Position numbers and translations under genes: made by a program. Shown piece by piece: positions 8,536 through 16,507 of a stretch of 44,675 nucleotides of DNA. The stretch is taken from contig JANQQD010000349.1 of NCBI GenBank assembly GCA_028285185.1, positions 1 through 44,675 on the forward strand, given 5' to 3'. Numbering within the stretch: position 1 is the first letter of the stretch; every line of letters starts with the position of its first letter. The DNA comes from Anaerolineae bacterium. Its GTDB lineage: Bacteria; Pseudomonadota; Alphaproteobacteria; DSM-16000; Inquilinaceae. The notes below the pieces were generated by a model. The model was given only the letters and a program-made list of their open reading frames with translations, did no database searches and was not told the origin of the DNA.

Positions 8536-10233
8536 TCAAAGGGCGCGTACGCGCACGATTTCGCGCTGGTTCGTGTCCAGCAGGTGGATGGCGCAGGCGA
8601 GACAAGGGTCGAAGGAGTGGACGGTGCGCAGGATCTCCAGCGGCAGCTCGTTGTCGGCGACCGGATTGTCGACAAGCGAAGCCTCATAGGGTCCGGGCTC
8701 ATCATCCTCGTCGCGCGGTCCCGCGTTCCAGGTGGTGGGCACCACCGCCTGATAGTTGGCGATGCGGCCGTCGCGGATCACGGTCCAGTGCGACAGCACC
8801 CCACGCGGGGCCTCGTGGAAACCGACCCCGCGGACCTCGCCTTCGGGGAACTCCGGGCGATTGAAGGTGTCGGTATCGCCGCTGCCGATATTGTCGACCA
8901 GACGCTGCCATTGGTCGGCCAGCGTCTCATAGAGCACAGCGCATCGAACGGCGCGGGCCGCATGGCGGCCGATCGTGGAATGCAGCGCCTCCAGCGGCAG
9001 CTCCGAACCGAGATGGCCGCTGACCATTTCGACCAGCAGGTTGGTGTAGCGCTGAGTCGGCTCGTGACCTGCCACATACATGGCCAGGACATTGGCGAGC
9101 GGGCCAACCTGCGCGCGTTCGTCGCGGAAGGTCGGTGACTTGACCCAGGAGTATTTCCCGTCGTCCTCGAAATCGGTGTATTGCGGGTCCGTCTCTCCAT
9201 CATATGGGTGCAGGGCGCCCCGGCCGCCGCGGTACCAGGAATGCTTGACGCTTTCCTTCACGCCGTTTGCGAAGAACTCGTCGTCGAAGCTGGAAATCGG
9301 CTGAAATTCGCCAAGATTTCCGCCGGGGATATAGCCACCCGGCAGCGCGAACTCCGTCCCCTTGGTGTCCAGCGGCATATCGGGCACCGACAGATAATTC
9401 GTGATGCCGGCACCATAGCCGGTCCAGTCGGCGTACTGGGCGCCTATAGCGGCCACATCCGGCAGATAGACCTGGGTGACGAAGGCGCCGATTTCGTCGA
9501 TCGCCGTGCGGATGGCCATCAGCCGTTCGACGCTGAGTGTCGACTGGCTGTCCAGGTTGATGGGGTTCGCGACGCCGCCTACGGCCACATTCTGGATATG
9601 CGGTGTCTTGGAGCCCAGGATGGCGACGATGCGGTTGGCCCGGCGCTGATAGTCCAGGGCCTGCATGTAGTGTACCGCCGCCAATAGGTTGATCTCCGGC
9701 GACAGTGTCATGGCCGAATGGCCCCAATAGCCGCTGCCGAAGACGCCGAGCTGCCCGGACTCCACGAAGGCCTTCAGCCGCTCCTGAACCTGGGTGAATT
9801 CCTGAACGCTGTTGCGCGGCCAGTCCGACAGGCTCTGCGCCAGGCGCGCCGCGGCCGCTGGATCGGCGGAAAGTGCGGAGACGATGTCCACCCAGTCGAG
9901 CGCGGACAAATGGTAGAAATGCACGATGTGGTCGTGGACGGCGTGCGCCCCGATGATCAGGTTGCGGATGTACTGGGCGTTCAGCGGCACTTCCAGACCA
10001 AGTGCGTTTTCCACCGCCCGGACGGACGCGATCGCGTGAACCGTCGTGCAGACGCCGCAGATGCGCTGGGCAAAGATCCAGGCGTCGCGGGGGTCGCGGT
10101 CTTTCAGGATCAGCTCGATCCCGCGCCACATCTGGCCCGACGCCCAAGCCTTGGTGACGCGTCCGTCATCGACCTCGCAGTCGATCCTCAGATGCCCCTC
10201 AATTCTCGTAATCGGATCGACGACAACACGCAT
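8536..10233 (-). CDS. hybC: [NiFe] hydrogenase large subunit, Hyb type
   Basis: Catalytic subunit holding the Ni-Fe(CN)2CO centre for H2 oxidation, exported as a folded complex with HybO. The 565-residue protein has RICGVCTTVH near the N-terminus (C59, C62, H66) and DPCLACAIH at the C-terminus (C544, C547, H550), which supply the four cysteine ligands. Fifteen residues follow H550 (LLDTNQREIVRVRAL), the tail expected to be removed by the adjacent HybD protease. RIEGH at 10-14 is the conserved start of the family. It lies between hybB (73-base gap) and hybD. Order and motifs support a membrane-linked periplasmic uptake or bidirectional enzyme. Confidence 0.97.
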   Translation of the reverse strand: MRVVVDPITRIEGHLRIDCEVDDGRVTKAWASGQMWRGIELILKDRDPRDAWIFAQRICGVCTTVHAIASVRAVENALGLEVPLNAQYIRNLIIGAHAVHDHIVHFYHLSALDWVDIVSALSADPAAAARLAQSLSDWPRNSVQEFTQVQERLKAFVESGQLGVFGSGYWGHSAMTLSPEINLLAAVHYMQALDYQRRANRIVAILGSKTPHIQNVAVGGVANPINLDSQSTLSVERLMAIRTAIDEIGAFVTQVYLPDVAAIGAQYADWTGYGAGITNYLSVPDMPLDTKGTEFALPGGYIPGGNLGEFQPISSFDDEFFANGVKESVKHSWYRGGRGALHPYDGETDPQYTDFEDDGKYSWVKSPTFRDERAQVGPLANVLAMYVAGHEPTQRYTNLLVEMVSGHLGSELPLEALHSTIGRHAARAVRCAVLYETLADQWQRLVDNIGSGDTDTFNRPEFPEGEVRGVGFHEAPRGVLSHWTVIRDGRIANYQAVVPTTWNAGPRDEDDEPGPYEASLVDNPVADNELPLEILRTVHSFDPCLACAIHLLDTNQREIVRVRAL

Positions 10234-10306
10234 CTGCTTCTCCCGTCAGGCGCGGTTCGCTTCCGGCCTCTTGTTCAATCAATGGACCCTGCTTCGCGCC
10301 CGACCG

Positions 10307-11521
10307 TCACGTGGCATGCCCGACCGGCGCGGAGCCTTGGTCGCGGGCTTCTGCCGCGTGTTCTTCGATGTATGCCCGTTCCACCGTGTGCAGCACCGGC
10401 AGCTTCTTCACGAAAACCAGATACAGCATGACTTCCAGCGAGAAGATGCCGACGGTCACCATTATCTCGCCCACCGTCGGGAAATAGCTCCAGCCGTCCC
10501 CGGGGTGATAACCGATCAGGTAGCAGTTGATCCGGTAGACCGTTCCGGCTGCGAGCATGGTGCTTGCTGCAACGAACATCCGCCGCGGGCTCGCCCGCTC
10601 CTTCCGCGGCCACAACAGGACCAGGGCGATGACGTGCAGCACGGTCTCGATCCAGAACATCACCGCATCGACACCGAGGTCGAATGCCAGAACGATATCG
10701 CCGCGGAAGATCAGGTCGCCCAGCCGCAGCACCAGATAGCCGAGCAGCAGCCAGGCCATGACCGTGGACAGCTTGTTGAGGATGTAGGCCTCCATCGGCC
10801 GGCGGAAGCCGACGGACGACAGCACCGCCTCGAACACGACGATGGCAAAGCCCATGAACAGGGCCGATGAGAGGAACAGCAGCGGCAGCAACTGGGTCTG
10901 CCACAAAGCGGAGAGCTGGTGGCCGAGGATCACCAGGATTGTCCCCATGGACGACTGGTGCATGGTCGGCAGCAGGATGCCGAGCCCGATGAAGATGAAC
11001 AGCACCCGGTCCAGCTTGCGGCGCACGTTCTTCATGCCAAGCCGTTCCAGGAAGACTGGCGAAAACTCGATCATCAGCACGGTGATGTAGGCGGCAATGC
11101 ACAGCGCCGTCTCCAGCATCACCGAGTTGTATTGCGACAGCCATGGCAGGAACATGTTGTAGCCCTGCCAGTAGCGGCCGAGATCGATCATCACCGCCGC
11201 ACCGCCCAGCGCATAGCCGAACAGGCTCGCCAGCAGCGCCGGCCGCACCAGCGGATGGTATTCGCCCCTGTTTAGGATGTAGACCAGCAGCGCGATCGCA
11301 TAGCCGGCGCACCCCAGTGCTGTTCCGACGACCAGGTCGATCGCGATCCAGATGCCCCAGGGATAGCCGTCGCTCAGATTGGTGACCGACGCCAGGCCGA
11401 AGAAGAAGCGGTTGAACAGAAAGAAGCCGGCGACCAGCACCAGAATACCGAGGCCGAAGAACATCGGCGTGAAGATCGGGCCGCCCAGCGGGGCATGCAC
11501 CTGGTCGGATTGCTTGGCCAT
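10307..11521 (-). CDS. hybB: Hydrogenase membrane subunit HybB (NrfD/PsrC family)
   Basis: A 404-residue, highly hydrophobic protein with about ten predicted transmembrane segments, from GILVLVAGFFLFNRFFF near the N-terminus to VGIFSLEVMLYLVFVKK near the C-terminus. NrfD-type subunits pass electrons from a ferredoxin-like partner to quinone in the inner membrane without haem. Here it would connect HybA to the quinone pool. The ATG at 11521 has GGGGGAGGG upstream. It lies 27 bases after hybA. This HybA/HybB pair replaces the cytochrome b subunit (HupC/HyaC) of the more common Hup-type enzyme. Confidence 0.94.
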   Translation of the reverse strand: MAKQSDQVHAPLGGPIFTPMFFGLGILVLVAGFFLFNRFFFGLASVTNLSDGYPWGIWIAIDLVVGTALGCAGYAIALLVYILNRGEYHPLVRPALLASLFGYALGGAAVMIDLGRYWQGYNMFLPWLSQYNSVMLETALCIAAYITVLMIEFSPVFLERLGMKNVRRKLDRVLFIFIGLGILLPTMHQSSMGTILVILGHQLSALWQTQLLPLLFLSSALFMGFAIVVFEAVLSSVGFRRPMEAYILNKLSTVMAWLLLGYLVLRLGDLIFRGDIVLAFDLGVDAVMFWIETVLHVIALVLLWPRKERASPRRMFVAASTMLAAGTVYRINCYLIGYHPGDGWSYFPTVGEIMVTVGIFSLEVMLYLVFVKKLPVLHTVERAYIEEHAAEARDQGSAPVGHAT

Positions 11522-11548
11522 GGCCGCCCTCCCCCGAAGACCGACGGG

Positions 11549-12571
11549 TCAGTCCCATTCCTCGGGCCGGTGGCCGCGAGCGTTCTTGTAGGCGAAGTAG
11601 ACAAGCCCGGCGAGCAGCACTGCCGGGGCGATGAAGTACTTGTAGAGCGTGTGCTGGATGCCCTCGGTGATCGAGGCGTAGGAATAGTCCGGCACGTCTT
11701 CCGGATAGCCCAGGCTTTCGAACGGCACGCCGGACACCATGCGGCACTGGGTGCCGCCCAGGATCTCCTCGCCGTAGACGTCGTTCAGGTACTGCGCGGC
11801 CGGCGCTTCATGCGGCGCGCGGTCGTCGCCCAGGGCACCGCGCGGGAACCAGTGCTTTTCTCCGGCGGTCATACCGAGCCGGCGTTCGGCCTCGTCCTGC
11901 AGATCCTTTGTGCGGCCATACAGCGTGGCGCCGGTCGGGCATACATCGGCACAGGCCGGAATGTCCTGGCCCTCCACATTGGTGCACAGCTGGCATTTCT
12001 GAATCTGGCCGAAGGGATCGTCATACTCATAACGCGGCACGCCGAACGGGCAGGCCAGCACGCAATAACGGCAGCCGATGCAGCGGTCGGGATGATGGCT
12101 GACGACGCCCGAGACGGGATCCTTGGTCATCGCCGACACGGGACAGACGGAGATGCAGGACGCATCGGTGCAATGCATGCACTGACGTTTGATGAAGGCA
12201 AAACCGTCTTCGGCGCGGTCCTTCACCGCCATGGTGCCGTGCTGATAGACCTGAATGACCGTCAGCGTGTCGCCGGAAAGATCAACGGCGGTATCCCAGG
12301 TTCCGTCGGCGTTCCAGTCCTCGTACACCTCCGGAATGTCCACGGGCATGCCGTTGACCTGCTTGCAGGCGGCCTGGCATGCGCGGCATCCAATGCACAG
12401 CGTGGAGTCATAGAGCAGGCCCACGGCGTCATCCGGCATGGGTCGCGCGTCGCGCTGTAACCCTTGCGCCGAGGCCGTCTCGGCAGCCGCCAGGGCGGTT
12501 CCGCCTGCGGCTGCGCCAACGGCCCCGTCAACGGCGGCGAATTTCAGGAAAGCACGGCGATTGAGCTGCAT
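11549..12571 (-). CDS. hybA: Hydrogenase iron-sulfur subunit HybA
   Basis: A 340-residue periplasmic ferredoxin-like electron carrier. A Tat signal (NRRAFLK, twin arginines at 5-6) starts the protein. Four cysteine groups follow: CIGCRACQAACK, CMHCTDASCISVCP, CIGCRYCVLACP and CQLC...CADVCP. That is 16 cysteines, enough for four [4Fe-4S] clusters. A C-terminal hydrophobic helix (YFIAPAVLLAGLVYFAY) anchors it in the membrane, as in E. coli HybA. It sits 24 bases downstream of hybO and would relay electrons from HybO to HybB. Confidence 0.95.
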   Translation of the reverse strand: MQLNRRAFLKFAAVDGAVGAAAGGTALAAAETASAQGLQRDARPMPDDAVGLLYDSTLCIGCRACQAACKQVNGMPVDIPEVYEDWNADGTWDTAVDLSGDTLTVIQVYQHGTMAVKDRAEDGFAFIKRQCMHCTDASCISVCPVSAMTKDPVSGVVSHHPDRCIGCRYCVLACPFGVPRYEYDDPFGQIQKCQLCTNVEGQDIPACADVCPTGATLYGRTKDLQDEAERRLGMTAGEKHWFPRGALGDDRAPHEAPAAQYLNDVYGEEILGGTQCRMVSGVPFESLGYPEDVPDYSYASITEGIQHTLYKYFIAPAVLLAGLVYFAYKNARGHRPEEWD

Positions 12572-12595
12572 GGCGTGCGCTCCCGTCTTGCCGGT

Positions 12596-13768
12596 TTAGC
12601 TTGAGCCTTCCGGCGGCTGCTCCGGCGTCGGGCCGTGCTTGCCCAGCCGTGTTGCGAGGACGGCGCCCGCGCCGACGGCGGCACCGACGATGCCGGAGGC
12701 AAGCGCCACGGCTGCCGTGCCGGCGCCGCCCTGTTCTTCTTCCACGCGCGGGAAGGCGGTGGGCGGTGTGACGGTCTCCAGCTTTGCCAGGCTGTGTATG
12801 GACTTGGTGAAGCCCACACCCTGTTCGGTGCAGCCGAAACAGGGATGGCCAGTGCCCACGGGCCACGACCCCTCGCCGCCATCGTTGAACCCGATCGCCG
12901 GGCAGTTGGCCCAGGTCTCGGGCCCCTTGCAGCCGAGATAGTAGAGGCACCAGCCCTGGCGATGCCCCTCGTCGCCGAATTCGCGCGCAAACCGGCCGGC
13001 ATCGAAATGCGGGCGACGCTCGCAATTCTCGTGGATCAACCGGCCATAGGCAAAGCGCGGGCGGTTCTTGGAATCCAGCGCCGGCAAGGCGCCGAAGGTG
13101 ACGAAATGCAGAACGGTGGACAGGAAATTGTAAGGGTTGGGCGGGCAGCCGGGAATGTTGACGATGGTCTTGTCCGTGAGGATTTCGTGAACCGCCGTTG
13201 CGCCCGTCGGGTTGGGATCGCTGGACGGGATGCCGCCCCAGGCCGCGCAAGAGCCCATGGCGACGATGGCGCCTGCGCCTTCGGCCAGACGCTGAACCGT
13301 CTCCAGCACGGTCTTGCCGGCGATCTGGCAATAGATGCCGTCATCCTTGACCGGAATGGCGCCGTCGACCACCAGCAGAAAGCTGCCCCAGTTCTCCTCA
13401 ACGGCCTGTTCGCGGAAGGCTTCGGCCTGATGGCCAGCGCCGGCACACAGGGTCTCGTGATAGTCCAGCGAGATCTGGTCCAGGATCAGGGTCTCAAGGG
13501 TCGGGTGATAAGACCTCAACAGCCCTTCGGTGCAGCCGGTACATTCCTGAGCGGAGATCCAGATGACCGACGGACGCCGACCGCTGGTGGCCGCGTTGGC
13601 GATGCGCACACCGAATTCCGGCGCAAGACCGAGAGTCGCGGCAATGCCGGTGCAGTACTTCAGAAAGTCGCGTCGGGTCAGACCGCCCAACGCACCACGG
13701 TAGCTGTCGAGGTCGCCGATCCTGTCGATATCATCGACGTCACGGGTGCCGTGCGGCCCTGTGCGCAT
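12596..13768 (-). CDS. hybO: [NiFe] hydrogenase small subunit, Hyb type
   Basis: Electron-transfer subunit with three Fe-S clusters, exported by Tat together with HybC. The 390-residue protein has a twin-arginine signal (LTRRDFLK, R32-R33). Proximal-cluster ligands lie in ECTGC (C76, C79), MGSC (C174) and PGCPP (C208). Distal-cluster ligands are H246, C249, C274 and C280. The medial [3Fe-4S] ligands are C289, C310 and C313. A C-terminal hydrophobic helix at about 342-366 would anchor it. G78 occupies one position that is cysteine in O2-tolerant enzymes, so a standard proximal [4Fe-4S] cluster is likely; C147 (GIYCQ) may align with the other. First gene of hybOABCD. Confidence 0.96.
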   Translation of the reverse strand: MRTGPHGTRDVDDIDRIGDLDSYRGALGGLTRRDFLKYCTGIAATLGLAPEFGVRIANAATSGRRPSVIWISAQECTGCTEGLLRSYHPTLETLILDQISLDYHETLCAGAGHQAEAFREQAVEENWGSFLLVVDGAIPVKDDGIYCQIAGKTVLETVQRLAEGAGAIVAMGSCAAWGGIPSSDPNPTGATAVHEILTDKTIVNIPGCPPNPYNFLSTVLHFVTFGALPALDSKNRPRFAYGRLIHENCERRPHFDAGRFAREFGDEGHRQGWCLYYLGCKGPETWANCPAIGFNDGGEGSWPVGTGHPCFGCTEQGVGFTKSIHSLAKLETVTPPTAFPRVEEEQGGAGTAAVALASGIVGAAVGAGAVLATRLGKHGPTPEQPPEGSS

Positions 13769-14114
13769 GTCGTTTCCCCCAATTGTACCGCCTTGTCTGA
13801 AAGATCGGTCGGAGAGACGATCGGAATGAAATCGGCCTCTTGGGAGACCTGCGGCATGCCTCCCACCGTTTGTTTACACATGTATTCTAAGCAAGTGATG
13901 ACTGTCAGTGATGTATATCAATTCCACCAATGCGCCTAGAATCGACGACCGAGATCACCAGCGCCTGCAATGTTGTCCTTTGTATTCGCCTCACAATTTC
14001 AATCGATGACTTGATAGTCTTTAATGGGTCTAATGTGCATGCGTGAAGTCTGGTATGCGGCGCTTCCGGTGACCCGGCACGCAAGGGACACGCACATCTC
14101 GTCCCGACATTGGT
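13769..14114 (-). other. Non-coding gap upstream of hybO
   Basis: A 346-base stretch between the cytochrome c gene and hybO, more AT-rich than the flanks. It carries the FNR-like dyad at 13908-13921 and a -10-like TAGAAT on the minus strand (13884-13889). A GGGGGAAA ribosome-binding site lies just before the hybO ATG. No credible gene was found in either direction. Confidence 0.6.
13908..13921 (-). promoter_or_regulatory. Candidate FNR/CRP-family binding site upstream of hybO
   Basis: On the minus strand TTGAT-ATAC-ATCAC matches nine of ten fixed positions of the FNR consensus TTGAT-N4-ATCAA. It lies about 140 bases before the hybO ATG. A TAGAAT hexamer centred 28 bases downstream could be the -10 element, although the spacing is shorter than the classic class II arrangement. 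Oxygen-responsive control of a hydrogenase operon would make sense, but a single near-match in an AT-rich gap can be chance. Confidence 0.4.
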
Positions 14115-14534
14115 CTATCGGGGCGCTTGTGTGCGGAGATAGGCAATGGCGCTGGCCCGGTCGCGATCATCGGCAATCCCGTCGAACACCATTGCCGTGC
14201 CCGGCAGGTATCCCTGGGGGTCACGCAGGAATGCGTCCAGCGATGCTGCGTCCCATGTGCCGTCGGCAGCGGCCAGTGCGGCGGAATATCCGAACCCATT
14301 GGTCCGGGCCTTGGGCGCGTCGACGATGCCCCAAAGCGGCGGGCCGACCCTTGGCGGATCCTGTCGTGCGATCGCATGGCAGACCGTGCAGGCCTCAACG
14401 ACCTGGCGCCCGCGTTCGACCACGGGATCAGCGGGCAGACCTCCGTCGTCGCTGTACCCTGTCAGCACAACGGCGGCCGCAACCGCGAGCCCGACGGCCA
14501 AAGCCGAAGCGCCTGCCCAGATAGTCCCCCTCAC
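14115..14534 (-). CDS. Class I c-type cytochrome
   Basis: A 139-residue protein starting at GTG 14534, with GAAGGGAA upstream. An N-terminal hydrophobic segment (ALAVGLAVAAAVVLTGY) is a signal anchor or signal peptide. The haem-binding motif C49-T-V-C52-H53 is followed by RVGPPLWGIV, and PGTAMVFDGI supplies M114 as probable axial ligand. This is the mitochondrial-type cytochrome c layout (CycM/c552 group). It would carry electrons in the periplasm or at the membrane. It lies upstream of hybO on the same strand but 346 bases away, so a direct link to the hydrogenase is only possible. Confidence 0.9.
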   Translation of the reverse strand: MRGTIWAGASALAVGLAVAAAVVLTGYSDDGGLPADPVVERGRQVVEACTVCHAIARQDPPRVGPPLWGIVDAPKARTNGFGYSAALAAADGTWDAASLDAFLRDPQGYLPGTAMVFDGIADDRDRASAIAYLRTQAPR

Positions 14535-14951
14535 GCGCTATTCCCTTCAGGGCGCGAAACATACTTGCGCGGATTCTTTCGGGCGAGACATCTCAAGCAC
14601 ACCCGGCGGGCGGTTTCAATAAGATTGATACCTCGATATTGAAGTAATCAAGGAAACATGAAATAGCACTTCGTTCGCATGCTAATCAGCGATCGATATC
14701 TCAAAGTCCGCCGCTGAGAGTGAAAAAGTAAGTGTATGGATACGGTTAACGCAGGCGTGAAAAGTTGCGCTATCAGCTATTCCGATTTTGCGATGCAACA
14801 ACATCAGCAGGCTGCTAATATAGTGGCGTATGAAACTATGAGCGTGAGTCGTCGGCCAGCAATGATTGTCGCGGGGCGCCTCCGGGCGCAGGCGTGAGAC
14901 TGGATGCCATGTGCAGCGACGGAACACGGGTCTGACCGATGGAGATCGACG
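14535..14951. other. Non-coding gap upstream of the cytochrome c gene
   Basis: A 417-base AT-richer stretch between divergent units. It contains a short dyad TCAAT-aag-ATTGA near 14617-14629 and several A/T runs. A 53-codon frame at 14736-14897 on the plus strand has only a weak ribosome-binding site and no family resemblance. It probably holds promoters for the cytochrome gene (minus) and for the small membrane protein at 14952 (plus). Confidence 0.5.
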
Positions 14952-15065
14952 ATGTCCATACACTTCCCTGAGAAATTCACACTCACCGGAATCGGCGTAA
15001 CCGGGTTTGCGTGCGCAGCCCTCACCGCCCTTTTCCTCGCGGCCGTGCTGGATAAGGCTTTCTGA
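14952..15065 (+). CDS. Possible small single-span membrane protein (37 residues)
   Basis: An ATG at 14952 with GGAG seven bases upstream opens a 37-codon frame. A short polar start (MSIHFPEKFTL) precedes one hydrophobic helix (GVTGFACAALTALFLAAVL) and the end DKAF. It would be a one-span inner-membrane protein of a size often missed in annotation. No homologue is recognised. It stands alone in a long gene-poor region and is followed by a hairpin at 15088-15108. The well-placed ribosome-binding site and clean helix support it; the short length keeps confidence modest. Confidence 0.45.
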   Translation: MSIHFPEKFTLTGIGVTGFACAALTALFLAAVLDKAF

Positions 15066-15087
15066 GTAAGACTGTCGTAGTCTCGGC

Positions 15088-15108
15088 GCCGGACCGTTTG
15101 TGTCCGGC
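15088..15108 (+). terminator. Possible hairpin terminator after the 37-residue frame
   Basis: GCCGGAC (15088-15094) and GTCCGGC (15102-15108) form a perfect seven-base-pair stem with a seven-base loop, 22 bases after the stop. No clear T tract follows, so it is at best a weak intrinsic terminator. Confidence 0.3.
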
Positions 15109-15199
15109 CAGCCGTTCCCTTCCGCGCCACCCCATGACCCGGTACCTTCCGAGGCCCTGCGGCAGTGTGTCGACCGCCAGTGGTGCAGAAACGGGCTAA

Positions 15200-15217
15200 G
15201 GCAGGCTGAGACCTGCC
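15200..15217. repeat. Short perfect hairpin
   Basis: GGCAGG (15200-15205), loop CTGAGA, CCTGCC (15212-15217). Part of the hairpin-rich gap. The CTGAGA loop recalls a TPP riboswitch segment, but the other conserved TPP blocks are absent. Confidence 0.3.
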
Positions 15218-15286
15218 GGCAATCATACGCCCTCACCTAATCGCGAGATTCCCTTGGTCACGGCTGAGGCTGTCGCGCCTGGCTAA

Positions 15287-15340
15287 CAGATGGGCTGGCG
15301 CACACGCAGTCTAAAAAGGCGTGCGGGTAGCCAGCATCTG
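15287..15340. repeat. Long bulged hairpin in the gene-poor region
   Basis: CAGATG-gg-CTGGC (15287-15299) pairs with GCCAG-CATCTG at 15330-15340, eleven pairs with a two-base bulge. Inside, CACGC (15303-15307) pairs with GCGTG (15319-15323) around an A-rich loop. The nested stems suggest a stable RNA structure, or an imperfect repeat remnant. Confidence 0.4.
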
Positions 15341-15868
15341 CATCACGCAGCTGCGCCTCAGCAGTCTTCGCAAGGGTTCACAGAAAATATCCATATATCA
15401 ACAGCATAATGGTGAACTCTCTAAAACTGGTTTATATCTATTTCGTGTCTAGACATGCTAACTTGACACCTTAAAGCGGAGACGAACCGGTCGGAGAGCC
15501 TGCTCGCAGGCATGACCGGCACCCTTAGCGACGCCGCTGCGTTGGGCCCACTAGGTGTCCTCGGCGATGTTGGGCGATCTGCTCCGTCCGTCGTGGTTCC
15601 GTTGTCGCGATTTGGCGGTCGGATATGTGCCCGTTGTCTGTTGCAGAGGACGCCAGGCATCGGAGTCGGTACGGTATTGGGCAACCAGCAGCCCGCTGGA
15701 TGGTCCGTGGTAACTCTGGTGTCCAGGACAAGAACGTCTAATAGCGCTTTGATAATAATGACAATCGGCTACGTCCGCCAGTAATCGCTTCTGGTCCGTG
15801 CTTGAAGCCATGGCGTCTGGCTGGGCTGATGGGGTACCAGAAACCGTCGGAAAGTGATGCGAGGCACT

Positions 15869-16459
15869 ATGGCAGGAGCGCGCGCCTGGCAGCGCATGTT
15901 GAGCGGCCGACGCTTGAACCTGCTCGAGCCCTCGCCGCTGGATATCGAGATCGACGACATTGCCCACGGTCTTGCCCGTGTTGCCAGGTGGAACGGCCAA
16001 ACATCGGGGGCTTATGCCTTTTCGGTGGCTCAGCACTGCGTGCTGGTCGAGAGATTGGCGGTCTTGGAGGCCGGCGGGGCCATTTCGCGGCAATGGCGCC
16101 TTGCCGCGCTGCTGCACGATGCGCCGGAATACGTCATCGGTGACATGATCTCGCCGTTCAAGGCGGCCATCGGCGGCGAGTACAAGGGGATCGAGCGCGC
16201 TCTCTTGGATGCGATCCACATTCGGTTCGGATTGCCGGCTCGTATTCCGAAGGATGTCGAGCAGTTGCTCAAGCGCGCCGACAAGGTGGCGGCCTTCACC
16301 GAAGCCGTGGACCTGGCCGGCTTTACCGAGGCGGAGGCACGCCGCGTTCTGGGATATCGGCGCAAGACGCGCGGGCCGAAGGTGGCGCCGCTGCCACCGG
16401 AAGACGCAAAAAGAGAGTTTCTTGACCGCTTCCAGACACTGTTTACGGGTTGCGCCTAG
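15869..16459 (+). CDS. HD-domain hydrolase, YfbR-like
   Basis: A 196-residue predicted metal-dependent phosphohydrolase. The HD signature is visible: AYAFSVAQHCVLVERL supplies the first histidine and LAALLHDAPEYVIGDMISPFK carries the HD pair and downstream aspartate. E. coli YfbR is a 5'-deoxynucleotidase; the same activity is plausible here but unproven. The first ATG at 15857 has a GGAAA only three bases away, and the next at 15869 has GAGG four bases away. I prefer the second, and an upstream GTG at 15854 is also in frame. The IalB-like gene follows on the same strand. Confidence 0.85.
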   Translation: MAGARAWQRMLSGRRLNLLEPSPLDIEIDDIAHGLARVARWNGQTSGAYAFSVAQHCVLVERLAVLEAGGAISRQWRLAALLHDAPEYVIGDMISPFKAAIGGEYKGIERALLDAIHIRFGLPARIPKDVEQLLKRADKVAAFTEAVDLAGFTEAEARRVLGYRRKTRGPKVAPLPPEDAKREFLDRFQTLFTGCA

Positions 16460-16507
16460 GCTGACCAGGTGCGATCAGACGACAGTCCTGGGGGTTCGCT
16501 TACGTTG

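Larger units (their letters stand above)
15066..15868. other. Gene-poor region with several hairpins
   Basis: About 800 bases without a recognisable gene. Hairpins lie at 15088-15108, 15200-15217 and 15287-15340. From about 15370 to 15470 the sequence is markedly AT-rich. Open frames at 15512-15784 (plus) and 15551-15811 (minus) give protein-like lengths but no motifs. The region could hold a structured RNA, a promoter for the HD-hydrolase gene, or the eroded remains of a gene. I cannot decide. Confidence 0.4.

Noticed and set aside
12596..13768. O2-tolerant (six-cysteine proximal cluster) hydrogenase
   Set aside because: The ECTGC motif has glycine where O2-tolerant enzymes have cysteine, so the full pair is absent.
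11495..13939. Long open frames on the plus strand opposite hybA and hybO (321 and 434 codons)
   Set aside because: They lie antisense to genes with clear Fe-S motifs and show only low-complexity His/Arg/Gly-rich translations, typical of GC-rich antisense frames.
14612..14660. TTGAT/TCAAT-type half-sites upstream of the cytochrome c gene considered as FNR sites
   Set aside because: Half-site spacing is three or five bases rather than the FNR spacing, and mismatches are several.
14736..14897. A 53-codon plus-strand frame in the gap after the cytochrome c gene
   Set aside because: Weak ribosome-binding site, no hydrophobic or conserved pattern, and it may be leader sequence for the 37-residue frame.
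15190..15270. Partial resemblance to a TPP riboswitch (CTGAGA in a hairpin loop, then CACCTAATC)
   Set aside because: The loop placement is wrong, the conserved 3' block is missing and no thiamine gene follows.
15512..15811. Overlapping frames on both strands (90 and 86 codons) that could be a gene remnant
   Set aside because: No motif or family resemblance on either strand and no good ribosome-binding site.
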